A program made the translations under genes and the position numbers. A stretch of DNA of 64,000 bases from Aphrocallistes beatrix (lineage: Eukaryota; Porifera; Hexactinellida; Sceptrulophora; Aphrocallistidae). Location: the NCBI GenBank assembly GCA_963281255.1, contig OY725488.1:8281524-8345523 (forward strand). Direction: 5' to 3'. Shown here in pieces: positions 31,876-44,200 of this stretch; position 1 is the stretch's first letter; every line of letters begins with the position of its first letter. Under the pieces are notes generated by a model. It searched no databases. It worked only from the letters and a program-made list of their open reading frames with translations, and was not told the DNA's origin.

Positions 31876-32007
31876 ATGGTACAATTTTGTGGAGATTTAA
31901 AGTGTAAGATCTACGACACCTTTCCTGGTGGTAATAAATTCTCGTTTTGTCCCTATTGCAGTACTCTTGATAAATACTGTCAAGTTGTGTTTTTTTTTTT
32001 TCTGTAG
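31876..32007 (+). pseudogene. RNF213: Relic of a third RNF213-like copy: start of exon 1
   Basis: Reads MVQFCGDLKCKIYDTFPGG..FCPYC, close to the copy 2 start at 32462, with all four Cys of the first zinc ribbon. About 60 bp of 5' flank (from about 31818, GCCAATCTAATAATCTTGTT) is shared too. Similarity ends near 31975 and the frame stops at 32005. A 43-codon mini-protein is formally possible, but a truncated duplicate is the better explanation. Confidence 0.75.
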
Positions 32008-32255
32008 GTAAGAGAATCATACTAAACAAGATAGGGCCTTTTAAAAACATTTTTTAGAAAAAAATTATTTATTTATCATGACTAATATGCAATTTCTTTT
32101 TAACATTTTATCATTGCGAGAGCATTGAACTATTTAAATTTATTTATTAATTCAGTTGTTTGATCTTTCCCAAATTTGAAGTATATAGTGGAACACGGAC
32201 ATAACGAATCATCAAAATTTATGGCTTCATATCTAAAATTATTTTCCAGTATCCA

Positions 32256-32330
32256 TTTTCATCCATATTCCACATTAAATTGGAGAATTAGAAACAAGTA
32301 GCTATTCCGAGGATGGCGAACACTACTTTA
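32256..32330 (+). pseudogene. RNF213: Relic of a third RNF213-like copy: exon 22
   Basis: After an acceptor-like TTTTCCAG the sequence matches copy 1 exon 22 (28257 on) without gaps for 63 bp at about 79% by my count (TCCATTTTCATCCATATTCC and so on). It carries in-frame damage. With 31876-32007 it marks a gene copy collapsed to a few hundred bases. Confidence 0.65.
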
Positions 32331-32461
32331 ATTTAATCATTTGAAAGGTTAAGACAAACCGAACAAAAATTTGTTTACTAATCAATTATTTTACCATTTT
32401 TTTACATCTGTCTTATACTTATTCATTACTAGCCAATCTAATGAACTTGTTTTATTAAAAT

Positions 32462-35400
32462 ATGGCACAATTTTGTGGAGATATAAAGTGTGAATTTTAC
32501 GACACCTTTCCTGATGGTCTTAAATTCAAGTTTTGTCCCATTTGCGCGAAACCATTAGTCGTTGAGAAGCCTTCTCTCCAAATGCCAACGTTTTGTCAGA
32601 ATAGAGAGTGCACATTCTACAATGTTTTTCCTAATGGCGGAGATTATGGTTTCAAATGTTGTCCCTTTTGTCAAAGTCCTGTGCTAACTGAAAAGCCTCT
32701 GTTTAGAGATACCGAGAAACCTCTCCCCAAAGTTATTGATCCTCAACCTGAAGACCAGCCTATAGAAAGGAAAGAATCATTAGTAGAAATAAAATCCAAT
32801 CCAAATGTTATAAGTAATCAATTCATTACACCTATTTATAATTGGAAAGCTACCGGGCAAGAAAGAAATCTAGATTCAAGACATGATATCAAATTTGAAG
32901 ACGTTATTGTTTTATTCTCTACTGCCGTCTTAAAAAAACATTATTTACAATCAAATGGTTGCATTTCTCTCAGATTCAAGTCTTCATCCATTGGGAAATT
33001 CAAATTCGAGCGAATTGAATTCAAAGACTTTAGACAAGTGAATTATGAAGGGAATGAGTTTGTGTTACTCGATGAAACGATCAAGATTAACAAAAGTGTC
33101 CTTACTGATTTGAAACATTGTGAACAGCTCCTTATTCCCTACAAGTATTACTTCTCTGATAGTGAAGAGAAACTCTACCTGAATGAAGATGATTGCTATC
33201 GAAACTTAATTATTGGTCAGTATAATTTTATCGAGTTGAACACCATTCAGAAATTTGACATGATTGTTTTACCAGAAGAAGTTGAAAATGAATATTATTA
33301 TTTAAAACAAATCGACACCCGTCTGAGTATTAGTTTCAATATTTATGCGCCTGGAGAAAAGATATTATTACATCTTCCAATTAGCAACACTAAGGATGAA
33401 GTTCAGACCATTCTCTTCTCTCTCTGTAATGGGTATTATAGCAAGATATCGTTATTGAAAAAGAGGAAGAACTTTCAAGTTTATGATTCAAAGGAACAAA
33501 TCAATAGTGTATTGAGTTATATATTATATATTTGGTTGAAAGGTTTAATGAACGCTTCTTCTTTACCTTTCCATTCTAAAATTTTACTCTCCTTTTTTAC
33601 ATTTGAGAATGAGCTAATTCAACCACATTCTACTGAACTTTTCATTCTTCTATTTCAAGGAGTGAATAGCGATCTTATTCTTTCTCTTATCAATTCTCGA
33701 TGTGATGCATTCTCTGATTATATATCTGAGATTAAATCACGTCCGTACTTACTCCATCATGCTATGCAGGGTATTTCTAGTAAGGATTTCTCTCAATTAG
33801 TTAAGTTTCTTCCTCTCTATCATTTCCTGTTTGATTCAAAAGAGTATTTCAGCATTGCTCAGTCTAATAATGCATTCCTTGATAATGCTTATTGGGGTCT
33901 CCCATCTAATATGAAATTTCAATATTATGACGATGTAGACATATCAGTTATTAGAGATGCAATGTCCATTTTCCACACTACAGATCCTCTCCTACCTTAT
34001 TCTATTATCCTCCTCGCTCTAAGATCTGACATATTCCTAGATCTTTTAGAGATTCGTTCGATTCCATATCTGTCATTTTTCAGCGTTTTACTCTATCGTG
34101 TCAAAACATGGTCATTGATACAACAAGACTGTGAACTCCGTGAACTTGTATTCACCACTTTTCTGGAAAAATCTGAACAAACTCCAGGTTTTATGAATGA
34201 AGACGAAATCTGTCATGCGTGTGATGTTATTTTCAGAATGCTAGATGTTATTAAGGATAGTCCAGTCACACTTCTTGATAAACTTAATTTAGAACAAGCA
34301 AAATGTACATTACATGTTTTAGCCAAGCTTCTGGAATTATTTATTGAAAAATATCCTACCTTTTTATCTCTAGAGCACTTTCATCGTGCCGAATCGATTA
34401 TAACCAGTTTGAAAACTGCTCCAGTTCTTCTCACAACGATAAGAAGCTGTCTCTGTGAAGATGTTTTACAACCAAACTATCCTGCTGAATGCACAGTTTT
34501 CGAAGAAGTTACGAATGTCTGGAATGCTCTGTGTTGCATACCATTCCCACAGGAGTACGACTGGACTTCTGAAGTTTGCAAACAATTGAGTAAACGATTA
34601 TCTGAACAAACTCTTGAGAGTATTTTGATTACTTTCGTTGAGATATGTAACCACTACAACGAGTTGAACAATGATTCGATTTTCAACTGTTTCCATACTG
34701 AAATTTTAGAGAAATTAAGGATATCAGAAATAGTTGAGAAAGACCAACGAACAACTTTTAAGTATATCGTTCAAGTTTCAAAAGAGCAGTTCCATTTAGT
34801 CGCCGATATTATTGCAACTATTTTATCTTCAAACTCAAGCAAACTTAATGAGAATCCTGTGAAACCTATCCTTTCTCTTCATTGGTGGGTACGAGTAGTT
34901 AAGTTTTCGAAGAAATTATTTGAGTTTACCGAATTAGATCAAATAATTCTGAATAGCCTTCTAATTTGCGCCGACCTTTTCCTATGGGCAAGTAGAATAC
35001 TGAAAAACGAAACTGATCTAGATAACCTCAGAGAATTAGCACTAAATTCGATCGATGGTTCTTCACTTGAAGTTAATTGTATATCTTCCTTCTACACCTT
35101 ATGCCAGCTCTACAGTCCTTTCATCTATGGATTTAACCAAGAAATTGACCAAGAAAGTTTCCTGAACAAACTATCTGAAGTTCATTGTAATATTGAGTCA
35201 CATATTAAGTCACACAGAGACGTTCGATATAAACTACCAGAAATTTATAAAGACTGTACATCAGAGGCAAATATTGAATTCTGGAAAACTCTCGAATTAA
35301 AACACACTTTAACCGGGGGTAACACAATATCTTCACTCAATCAAATAATGTCAGAGGGTATGTTTTTATTAAATGTTGAAGAATCATCTTGCAGTGTTGA

Positions 35401-38400
35401 AGATATTATCTCTGTACAAATTACTCAAGATTATACGGTCACAACCTATTCTCTAAATGAACTGAAGGAGATACAGGGTGAAAATATTCTGATTTCTCCT
35501 GAAATGCTTCAAGATTCAGTCGGTGCGAGGTTTCAAAATCTGTTAAAACTCATCCTTAGTCTTTCTGAAATCGTTCTGAAGTTCCATAAATCTGGAAATG
35601 TGCTGTTTCAAAACAAAAAGCTAACTTACTCTTGTGATTCAACTGATATTTTGTCAGAAGATATTACTTTCTTGGAAGGAAAGTACAAGAATTGGATCAA
35701 TAATTTTGAGCAATCACGTCAGAAGTGTTATTATCTAAACTTTTTTACTTCTTCACAGATTCTAACAATTCAGATAGAATTAGAGAGATTAAGGAGGTTT
35801 CCTTCTAAAGTTATAGAAAAGCAAGCTTTTTATTTGTTAACTATCTTATCAGAAGAATTAAGCGAGGAAGAAGTTCGTGGTGCATTCAACAGAGCCAATA
35901 GAGGATCTTCATCCACTGTCTTGAATTGGTTGAGTAGTTCAAGTATATCCGACGAAATGTACTCACCTACAAGATTGTCTATGCAGTCTAGTTTAGAAAC
36001 TTCATACATGCATGTGCCAAGACCAGAGCCTAATACGAGTAATGATAATCTATTTCATGACTTATCCTTGATGAGCTCTTCACAGACTGGATATGAAGAG
36101 TTAGGTGAGACCCTTATAACCCATGCATTTCAATCACAACTGATCAAAATGTATCAAAATCAACCTGAGTATATTTGTTTGAGTAAACTAGAGAAACTTT
36201 TTAGAATTTTAAGTTCAAAAAATGATCAAAATAAACGAAATTTTTCTTTAACATCAAGTGAACCCAATCTTATCTTTGTTCCCAATCATCTCATGATGGA
36301 TTCCATCTTATCTCTCTATTACCCTTCAAATCAACTCCCATACCCCCACGAAGTTCTCATCTGTTCTGAAAAGACTACTCTGGAGGAAATAGAAATATTC
36401 TGGAGAAGATCTCTCAACAATGCTTCTAATGCTTTTATTTTCTGTTTAGCTTCAATTGAGAAGTTGAACTATGATGTTGCAGTGAAGAGTGTATCTTCTC
36501 TTAAAGGTTTTCTCAACTCTGCAAGTTCTGACAAATCAGAATTTCGATTAGTGTTGATATGCTCTGAAGAACACAAACATTCTAGTTACATGGCATCAGC
36601 TCTTGTCAGATATGAACGAATATTTTCGATAATTCAGAGCTTAGAAAATCTCAAATATTTTGTTTTTGATAACACTTCTTCTAGCACCAATTGTTCATTA
36701 AAGAAAACTGAACATTTCCCAATGAAATCAGCTTCCATTGTCGATCCAGATGGATGTTATGTAAGAATTGTGTCATCTGAATCACATGGAAATGGAAAAT
36801 CTCTTGCGATAACGCGATGGGTTGAAGCTTTAGAAAAATTATCAAAATCTGTAGATCCCCATTTAACTCCTTGTACAATCGTATCTCTCTATGAGAGTAA
36901 AGGTTGTGAAGATAAATCTACTGACAAACTCCTCGCTTCACCAGTATCAGCAGGTGAATATGGACGAATTTATCATTTTGATATTATTTGTTCATCAGAT
37001 AAACAGCTTCTCTCATTTCTATTCAAGTTGCTCATTATGAGGACAATTTGTGACCGTTCAGGTCGTATTTATCGCTGTAGCAAGAATAACTACTATGTCA
37101 TTGAAGCTAACATGTCTACACTCACTCCAGAACTGATGCATTTCTTTGAATTATTTCCTGTTTGGAATTGTTTGGGACCAAATGAAGTGTTAAGATCTGA
37201 AAAAGGAAGAAAATGCTCGGAAATCGAGGAAATAAGTTTGTGCGACCCTATCGAATTTCAATCTGAACCATTCCAGAGGGTTTTTGCATATCTATCCAAA
37301 TTAGAGTCTCGAGCGAACATAGACGGGTACATATACACAAATTGCCCAAATCAAAAATACGAAAATCGATTAGATATTCTTCTGAAATATTATGATCAAG
37401 ATAATCCATCTTGGAGTGAAGTAAAACATTTTATTTCATTTTTCAACAAACAGCTGATTGCTTGTGAAGAAAATATTTATTGTCAATCTTTCAAAATCAA
37501 TAAGCATTGGAGTGGATTTAAGAAATTTTTAGTGGACTGTATGGTTCTGATGTCAAAAGATTTCACAACTCCCTCACTCAGGAATTCATTACAGTCTCCG
37601 CCTCCAGATGCAGTTGCTGGATATGGCATAGACGAGAATAGGAAGTGGGGACAGAAAAACTATCCTAACATTTTCATAAATGAAGACCTTCAATCAATGA
37701 CTTTCTTTGGAATATCAATCTCTCAAGATCTAAGTAAGTTGGATGGTTTTGATTCAAACAAAATAATTGCCAAGAAGGTTATTCCTAAACCGCTTTACAA
37801 TCTACTCAAGAAGAATGAAGTTAATTTAGAAGAAGATTTTCACAATTGGGATCGCCATAAGATGCTTTCAATATTAGTGAATGTATTGGGTGTTCCATCT
37901 AATTCCTCAGATGCTCCTCCTGATCCAGATCCTAATTATGTACTGACTGTTGACAATGTTAAGAAAATACTGGCCATTCATATGCGCTTTCGTTCTAACA
38001 TTCCTGTTATCTTAATGGGAGACACGGGATGTGGGAAAACACGTTTAATTCAATTCATGTGTAAACTTCAAGCGAGGAATCCTGATCTACACAACTTAGT
38101 TATTCTCAAGGTACATGGTGAAATCACAGAAAATGATATCAAATACTCTTACAGAAATGCATTAGAATTAGCTGAACGGAATTCATTAGAAAATATCGAT
38201 ACAATTCTTTTCTTTGATGAAGCAAACACAAGCTACTCGATTGGATTGATAAAAGAGATTCTTTGTGATAGAAGAGTTGATGGAGTGTCCATTCCAAATG
38301 GTTTACGACTACAGTTCGTAGTGGCTTGCAATCCTTATCAGAGACACTCAGACAAGATGTTAACCAAGCTGACTTCTGCTGGTCTCGGAATGCTAGCTTC

Positions 38401-41239
38401 CAATGATCAGGTGAGAGAACACTTCATGGATATCCCTCTGAGGGAGCTGGTATACAGGGTGCTTCCTCTCCCCAACAGCCTTCTACCTCTGGTGTGGGAT
38501 TTTGGAAACTTAACTCCTGAAAGTGAAAAATCCTATATCGATAGTATTGTTGGTGCAAATCTGAATCATGATACTTCTAAACAACTAGTATCATATAGTA
38601 AAGTTATTTCAGACACGTTATATCACTCCCAAATGTATATGAGAGAGAGGAGAGATGAATGTTCCTTCGTTAGTTTGCGAGATGTTGAGAGAACTGTTCG
38701 TGTTATGTTGTGGTTCTACCAATGGCTGCCAAATCTTCAGATCTCTAATATGACACTTGACCTAATAACATACAGTCTCATCTTAGCTTTAGCTGTGTGC
38801 TATCGAGCTAAATTGAGAGAGAGGAAGGAATTCGATGAATACGTCATATCTAATGTTGCACATTTTCGAAATCGGATAACTGAGATTTCCCTAATAACTA
38901 GAGAGATAGAAAAGCTTCAAGATGTTGTGGTCAGCATGATGAGTGTTGGAGAATACATTGCTGTAAATAAAGCACTGAAGGAGAACTTATTCATGATGTT
39001 CGTGTGCATTCAGTTGAAAATTCCTTTGTTCATCATTGGTAAGCCTGGAACTTCCAAGTCATTAGCCAAGTATATCATCAGTCATTCGATGAATGGTGAT
39101 CTCAACATTCACGGGAAGAAGGTTGCTGGTATTCAGTTCACACAAGTTAGCATGGAATCTTACCAATGCAGTCAGCTGACTACTTCAGAAGAGATCAGGT
39201 CTCTATTCAGGAAGTGTGAGACTATTCAAGCTCAGAATGATCCTTCTTGTGTGGCATGTGTCGTGTTAGATGAAGTGGGACTAGCAGAAGATTCCCCAAA
39301 CTTACCTCTGAAGATCCTGCACTCCCTCCTTGAAGATGGAATGGATTCAGAGGGTCAGGGACCAGGTGTCGCCTTTATCGGTCTTTCAAACTGGGCGCTC
39401 GATCCCGCCAAGATGAATCGGGGCATCATGCTGCATCTGGAAGATCCAACTGCTGAAGAATTAGTTAACACTGCACACTCCATTATCAATCCTTGTAGAG
39501 AGAGACATGACAATTATTCACAGACACTCAGTCCTTACATTAAGAGTTTGGCTGAAGGATATTTGAAGTTAGTAGAAACGCAATTATTGGAGAATAGACA
39601 TTCAAAAGATTATTTTGGACTCCGTGATTTCTATCATCTCATAAAAATGTTATACTTCCTCTCTAAGAAGTTTAATGTACTTAACAAACGGATAATAATT
39701 TATGCGATTAGGAAAAATTTTGATGGGATTACTGACATTGATGTAGTTGAGATATTCAATCAATACCTGAATATTCTAGATTATGAAGATGATATTGTTC
39801 TTCTTTCTGATCCTCTATCCTTAATAACTTCTTCTTTAGAGTCCACATCTCATGAAGATCCATACTTGAGATCTAGGTACCTTCTCCTCTTGACAGATGG
39901 TTACGTAGCACTGGACATCTTGTTTAACTCGCATATTCTGAATGAAGACACTAAAGTGATGTTTGGGAGCAGCTTTCCTCTTGACCAGGAGTACTTCAGC
40001 ATATGTCACAATCTGAACAGGATCAAGATATTCATGGAGACAGGGAAGACAGTGGTTCTGACAAATCTATCCAATGTCTATGAAAGCCTTTACGAGATGC
40101 TTAACCAGTTTTACGTGGAATTGTTCGGGAGGAGTTGGGTGGATATCGGGATTGGATCTCGTCGCATTAAGTGTGCAGTGCACCCTGACTTTCGACTGAT
40201 AGTGATCGCTGACAAAAGCACAGTTTTCGAGAAGTTCCCTCCTCCTTTAATCAACAGACTGGAAAAGCATATCTTGACCATTTCTACCATAATTGAGGAC
40301 GATGTAGTGATGACTAATATCGTTTCCAAATTAACGGAATGGCTCCAGCATTTCAATACAGTTCACATTAATGTACAGAATGACACACTTCCTTTTATGG
40401 TCTACTCTACAATAAATAAGTTAGGGTTGAAAGGAAGAGAGTTGGAATGGGAGGAACATATTTTGAAAGTTGCAAAATTTGAACTCCTGAAGATAGTCAC
40501 TCCCAGTTCTATTCTTCGATTATCGAAGTCAGATTTAACTCAAGAAGCAACTGAAGTTTTTGAGATTTACTGTAAGAATAAACCTTATAGTCTCGTCGAA
40601 TATTTGCAAGAAATACCAAATATCAAAAAATATTTCAACCACCAATATCGTAGTAGTTCTGAAAAAAAATCGAGAGGTGTTGAAATGAATCCTGTCTTTC
40701 ATTCAGACTTGAACTCCAGTACAAACGAAGATATTCCATTTCTATCGTTTGTCACGACTCACTCAATTCTTCTTACAGAAGCTGACATCTCTGAAATAGC
40801 CAACGATCTAACCGCACATTTTGAAATGAAGCCAAATATTTCCCTTATGAATCTCTCTCAGTTCCGAACAGAGAAAGAATTTATCCTTTCTATCAACCAG
40901 GATATCTCAATTTATTTGAAAGAGAATGAGAATACAATCATCATTATTCAGTGTGAAGAAAATAGTAGAAATTCAGACCTTATTTCGTGTGCTAAATATA
41001 GATTGGTTGAAATTATCAAAGAAAATCTGAATTTAAATTCGAACTTTTATTTTATCTTGATCATCAAACTGGTACTGACAGAACCTGGTTCTGGTTGTTC
41101 TAGTTTCTGTGGTGAGCCTTGGGACAGTGTGTATATTGATGAACTCAGAAAATCTTATCATTATCTACTTCCTCCATTTGATCAAATCACTCAACTCTCT
41201 GTTGCTCAAATATTCGACTATCACTATCCAGATATACCG
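32462..41239 (+). CDS. RNF213: RNF213-like copy 2 exon 1: zinc ribbons, CBM20-like region, arm, AAA+ core
   Basis: A single 2,926-codon exon. Start chosen at the first ATG, which opens directly into a zinc ribbon (C5, C10, C25, C28); a second ribbon follows (C45, C50, C67, C70). Residues about 140-255 resemble the CBM20-like region (I-P-Y-K-Y). Then a long helical arm to about 1270. P-loops: AAA2-like G-N-G-K-S at 1443-1447; AAA3 GDTGCGKT at 1853-1860 with Walker B FFDE at 1917-1920; AAA4 GKPGTSKS at 2193-2200 with VVLDE at 2267-2271. S-N-W-A-L-D-P-A-K-M-N-R-G (about 2307 on) and F-R-L-I-V-I..P-L-I-N-R-L-E-K-H (about 2577-2605) are as in human. Donor GTTTGT after PDIP. Short minus-strand frames inside are shadows. 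Confidence 0.92.
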
Positions 41240-44200
41240 GTTTGTTTTATTTTAAATTTAAATGTTTCCTTATTTATTGATAACGATTTCATTTAATAAA
41301 TAGATCCTGACATCGATCTCTTCATATGGAGACAAGTATTACTTTAAGAAGCAAAGATTGCTCCTTTGCGTGCAGAAAGCTGTCTCTAGATTATTTGATC
41401 CTTCTGAGCGTACTATTGACAGAATTGTGCTGAGGATCTCTAAACTTTCTCAATTTCTATCCCATCAAGGTATCACCTATGTTCAATGAATATCAAATGA
41501 ATATCAACTTTTTTTCTAAATAAATATGACATCTTAGCATAATCATATTGTGTTGAACTTTTTTCCTTATTAAATAATTAACATTTGGTTACTTTCCTCA
41601 ATAACAATTTCCTCAAGAACAACAACACTACAATTTGTACTTTTTTGTTTCGACCTCATTAATTAATTCGAATAAGTAACATTCTATGTTAGGATTCTTA
41701 AGGAATTCAAATATTTAACGGATCTTTGGCCGAAATTAGAGAACAAAATTATTTTCGATATCCCATCTCTGTTCATCCCCATGTATTGAGAAACTGACGG
41801 TAGGGAAACAATTCTAGTATCACAATAATTTATTCCAAAAGTTCTCATTATTTGCAATCAATCCATTAATGCCCTAGAAAATCCTCTTAGATTTGTCACT
41901 TTCAATGCTGTGCATTTTGTCTGCGGGTACCTTCTCGTTATGGAATTTCGCAAGGAGGGTAATATAGTGAAAAGTAAGAACCTCTGCCCTAGAGTATCAT
42001 CACAAACTCTAATAATTCAATTTGAAACTTCTTAATCGTCTGATCTGTTAGGCAAATTTGTTGTTGCGGCGGCCTTACCAGTTTAGCACCTAGTCGCTGA
42101 AAATATTCAATTTTATTCCTTAAACCATTGCCTACTCTAATAATGCCTCACAGTAGACTGAAAATTATGGACTAGGGATGAAGTAGTAGCCGAATGGATA
42201 AATACACGATTAGCCTAAAATCATTAACCATGCAGAATAGGCATTAATAATGCATTATCAGCATATATAAACATGGTATCAAAGTACATATATCCGTTTG
42301 AAAAATTTCGATTAGTCATCACATCATTACGGAACAGGTCATTTTAAGCACGATTTTGGCAATTTTCTAAGCTGTTTTAAGCCTACTTCTAAATGTTATT
42401 AAGGTCGAATTTTTTGTGTAGAACTAAGATTAATACGAGAAGATTTGAAAAATTAAGAATTTTTCAATGGAATGTTGTTACATTCCTGCGTTGCTATGGT
42501 AAAGCATTTTGGTCAGTTTGGGCCATTTCGTGCAAACTGTAGTAGCTAGATCTTTAAATTTGATCGTGTTTGATAGGCAATGGACTACTTCCTATTAGGT
42601 GATGATACAACTTGAACTTCTAAATTCAACAAGTTTTGAGTTATGGGTTGATTTTAAGAATGTGACCAAAACACTAAATTGTTGCATAACTCTATAGTCT
42701 GTGAATTTAGAAGTTTAAATTGTATTATTACCTGATAGGAAGTAGCCGATTGCCTATCAAATACAATCAAATTTGAAGACCTAGTTCTTACAGTTTGCAG
42801 GATATGGCTCAAACTGATCAAAATGCTTTTAGCAAGGTAGGAATGTAGCAACATTCCATTGGAAAATTCTAAATTTTTCAAATCTTCTCGTATTAGCCGT
42901 AGAATGCCCAGAGGGGACACAGTGTCCCCGATATCGCGGATGTCTCCCAGCCATTTTCTATGGCGCTGAAGCCATATAAATGCTGGGCATTCTACAGTTA
43001 ATCTTAGCTCTACACAAAAATTCGACTTTAATAACATTTAGAAGTAGGCTTAAAACAGCTTAGAAAATTGCCAAAATCGTGCTTAAAATGACCTGTTGCG
43101 CAATGATATGATGACTAATCGAAATTTTGACAACGGATATATGTACTTTGATGCCATTTTTATATATGCTGGTAATACATTCTTAATGCCTATCCTACAT
43201 GGTTAACGATTCTGGGCTAATCGTGTATTAGTCCATTCGGCTATTACCGCATCCTTGGTTATTTTACTGTGAGGCATTATTAGAGTAGGCTATGCTTAAA
43301 CCTTACACTTTACACCTTGTCAATGTTGTATGGGGACTTATACCTTTATTAACGAAATGGTCTATTTCTCTAGAACTAGCTGACCTAACGTGCGATAAGA
43401 TTTCCAATCTCTTGAGTCAGATCACCTCTACAAAGTACAGTGCAGAATGGGCCTACATCAAAGCTCTAGAACCTGACTGCTCCACCTGCTGTGTTAATTT
43501 CATGAAGACTTTGTCTTTATATATTGATGATCTCATCGTACCACTGCTGGGAGGTATCTTGGCTATCCTTGACACTCGCAACAATTTAGATTTACTATTT
43601 CAGAAAGAAAATAAAGAAGAAAATAAAGAAAATATTAGAGAACTCTGGGAGATGTTTTATCGAGATGAGAATATAATCAATTTGAGTTCTTTGATTACAG
43701 ATCGATCTTTGAGTTCTCGCTACTCAATTCTAAATCACTCTAGAAAGATAAAACTAGTGAAGAACAGTTTTCCTTTTTTTCTGAATATCTATCGACAAGT
43801 CAACCAACTTTTTCATCAAATGTACACTAATCTTGGTAAGTTGACTGATTTCTGAAATATTTATGATTAAATATAATCGTATTTACTCTAATCCCGGTGT
43901 AGCAGCCCAGATTAACCCCCGCCTAGGATACACCCGGGTATAATCTTGGGCAGTCTGGATTATGCCTCTTGGTTTCTGGGCTAACCTAGATTATACTCCG
44001 AGGTATAATCTAAGCTACCCCAACTATACCCGGGTATATTCTGGGCTGTTACACCGGCGAATTTCAAGGTTCCATACCCCATGATTTAGAACCAAATATG
44101 ATGAGTCCAGACACTCACTTAACATAAAACGGCGCCTACATAATTAGAGTGCTCAATGCTGAAAGTATTTTATTTTGATCTCTCACTAGACTTGAGTGAA

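Noticed and set aside
31733-32050. 105-codon minus-strand ORF
   Set aside because: It is antisense to the relic exon 1 and crosses a poly-T run; no domain seen.
43292-43373. ATG at 43292 as the start of a separate gene
   Set aside because: It lies in the end of foldback MITE C. The acceptor at 43373 joins exon 2 in phase, so 43374-43835 is an internal exon.
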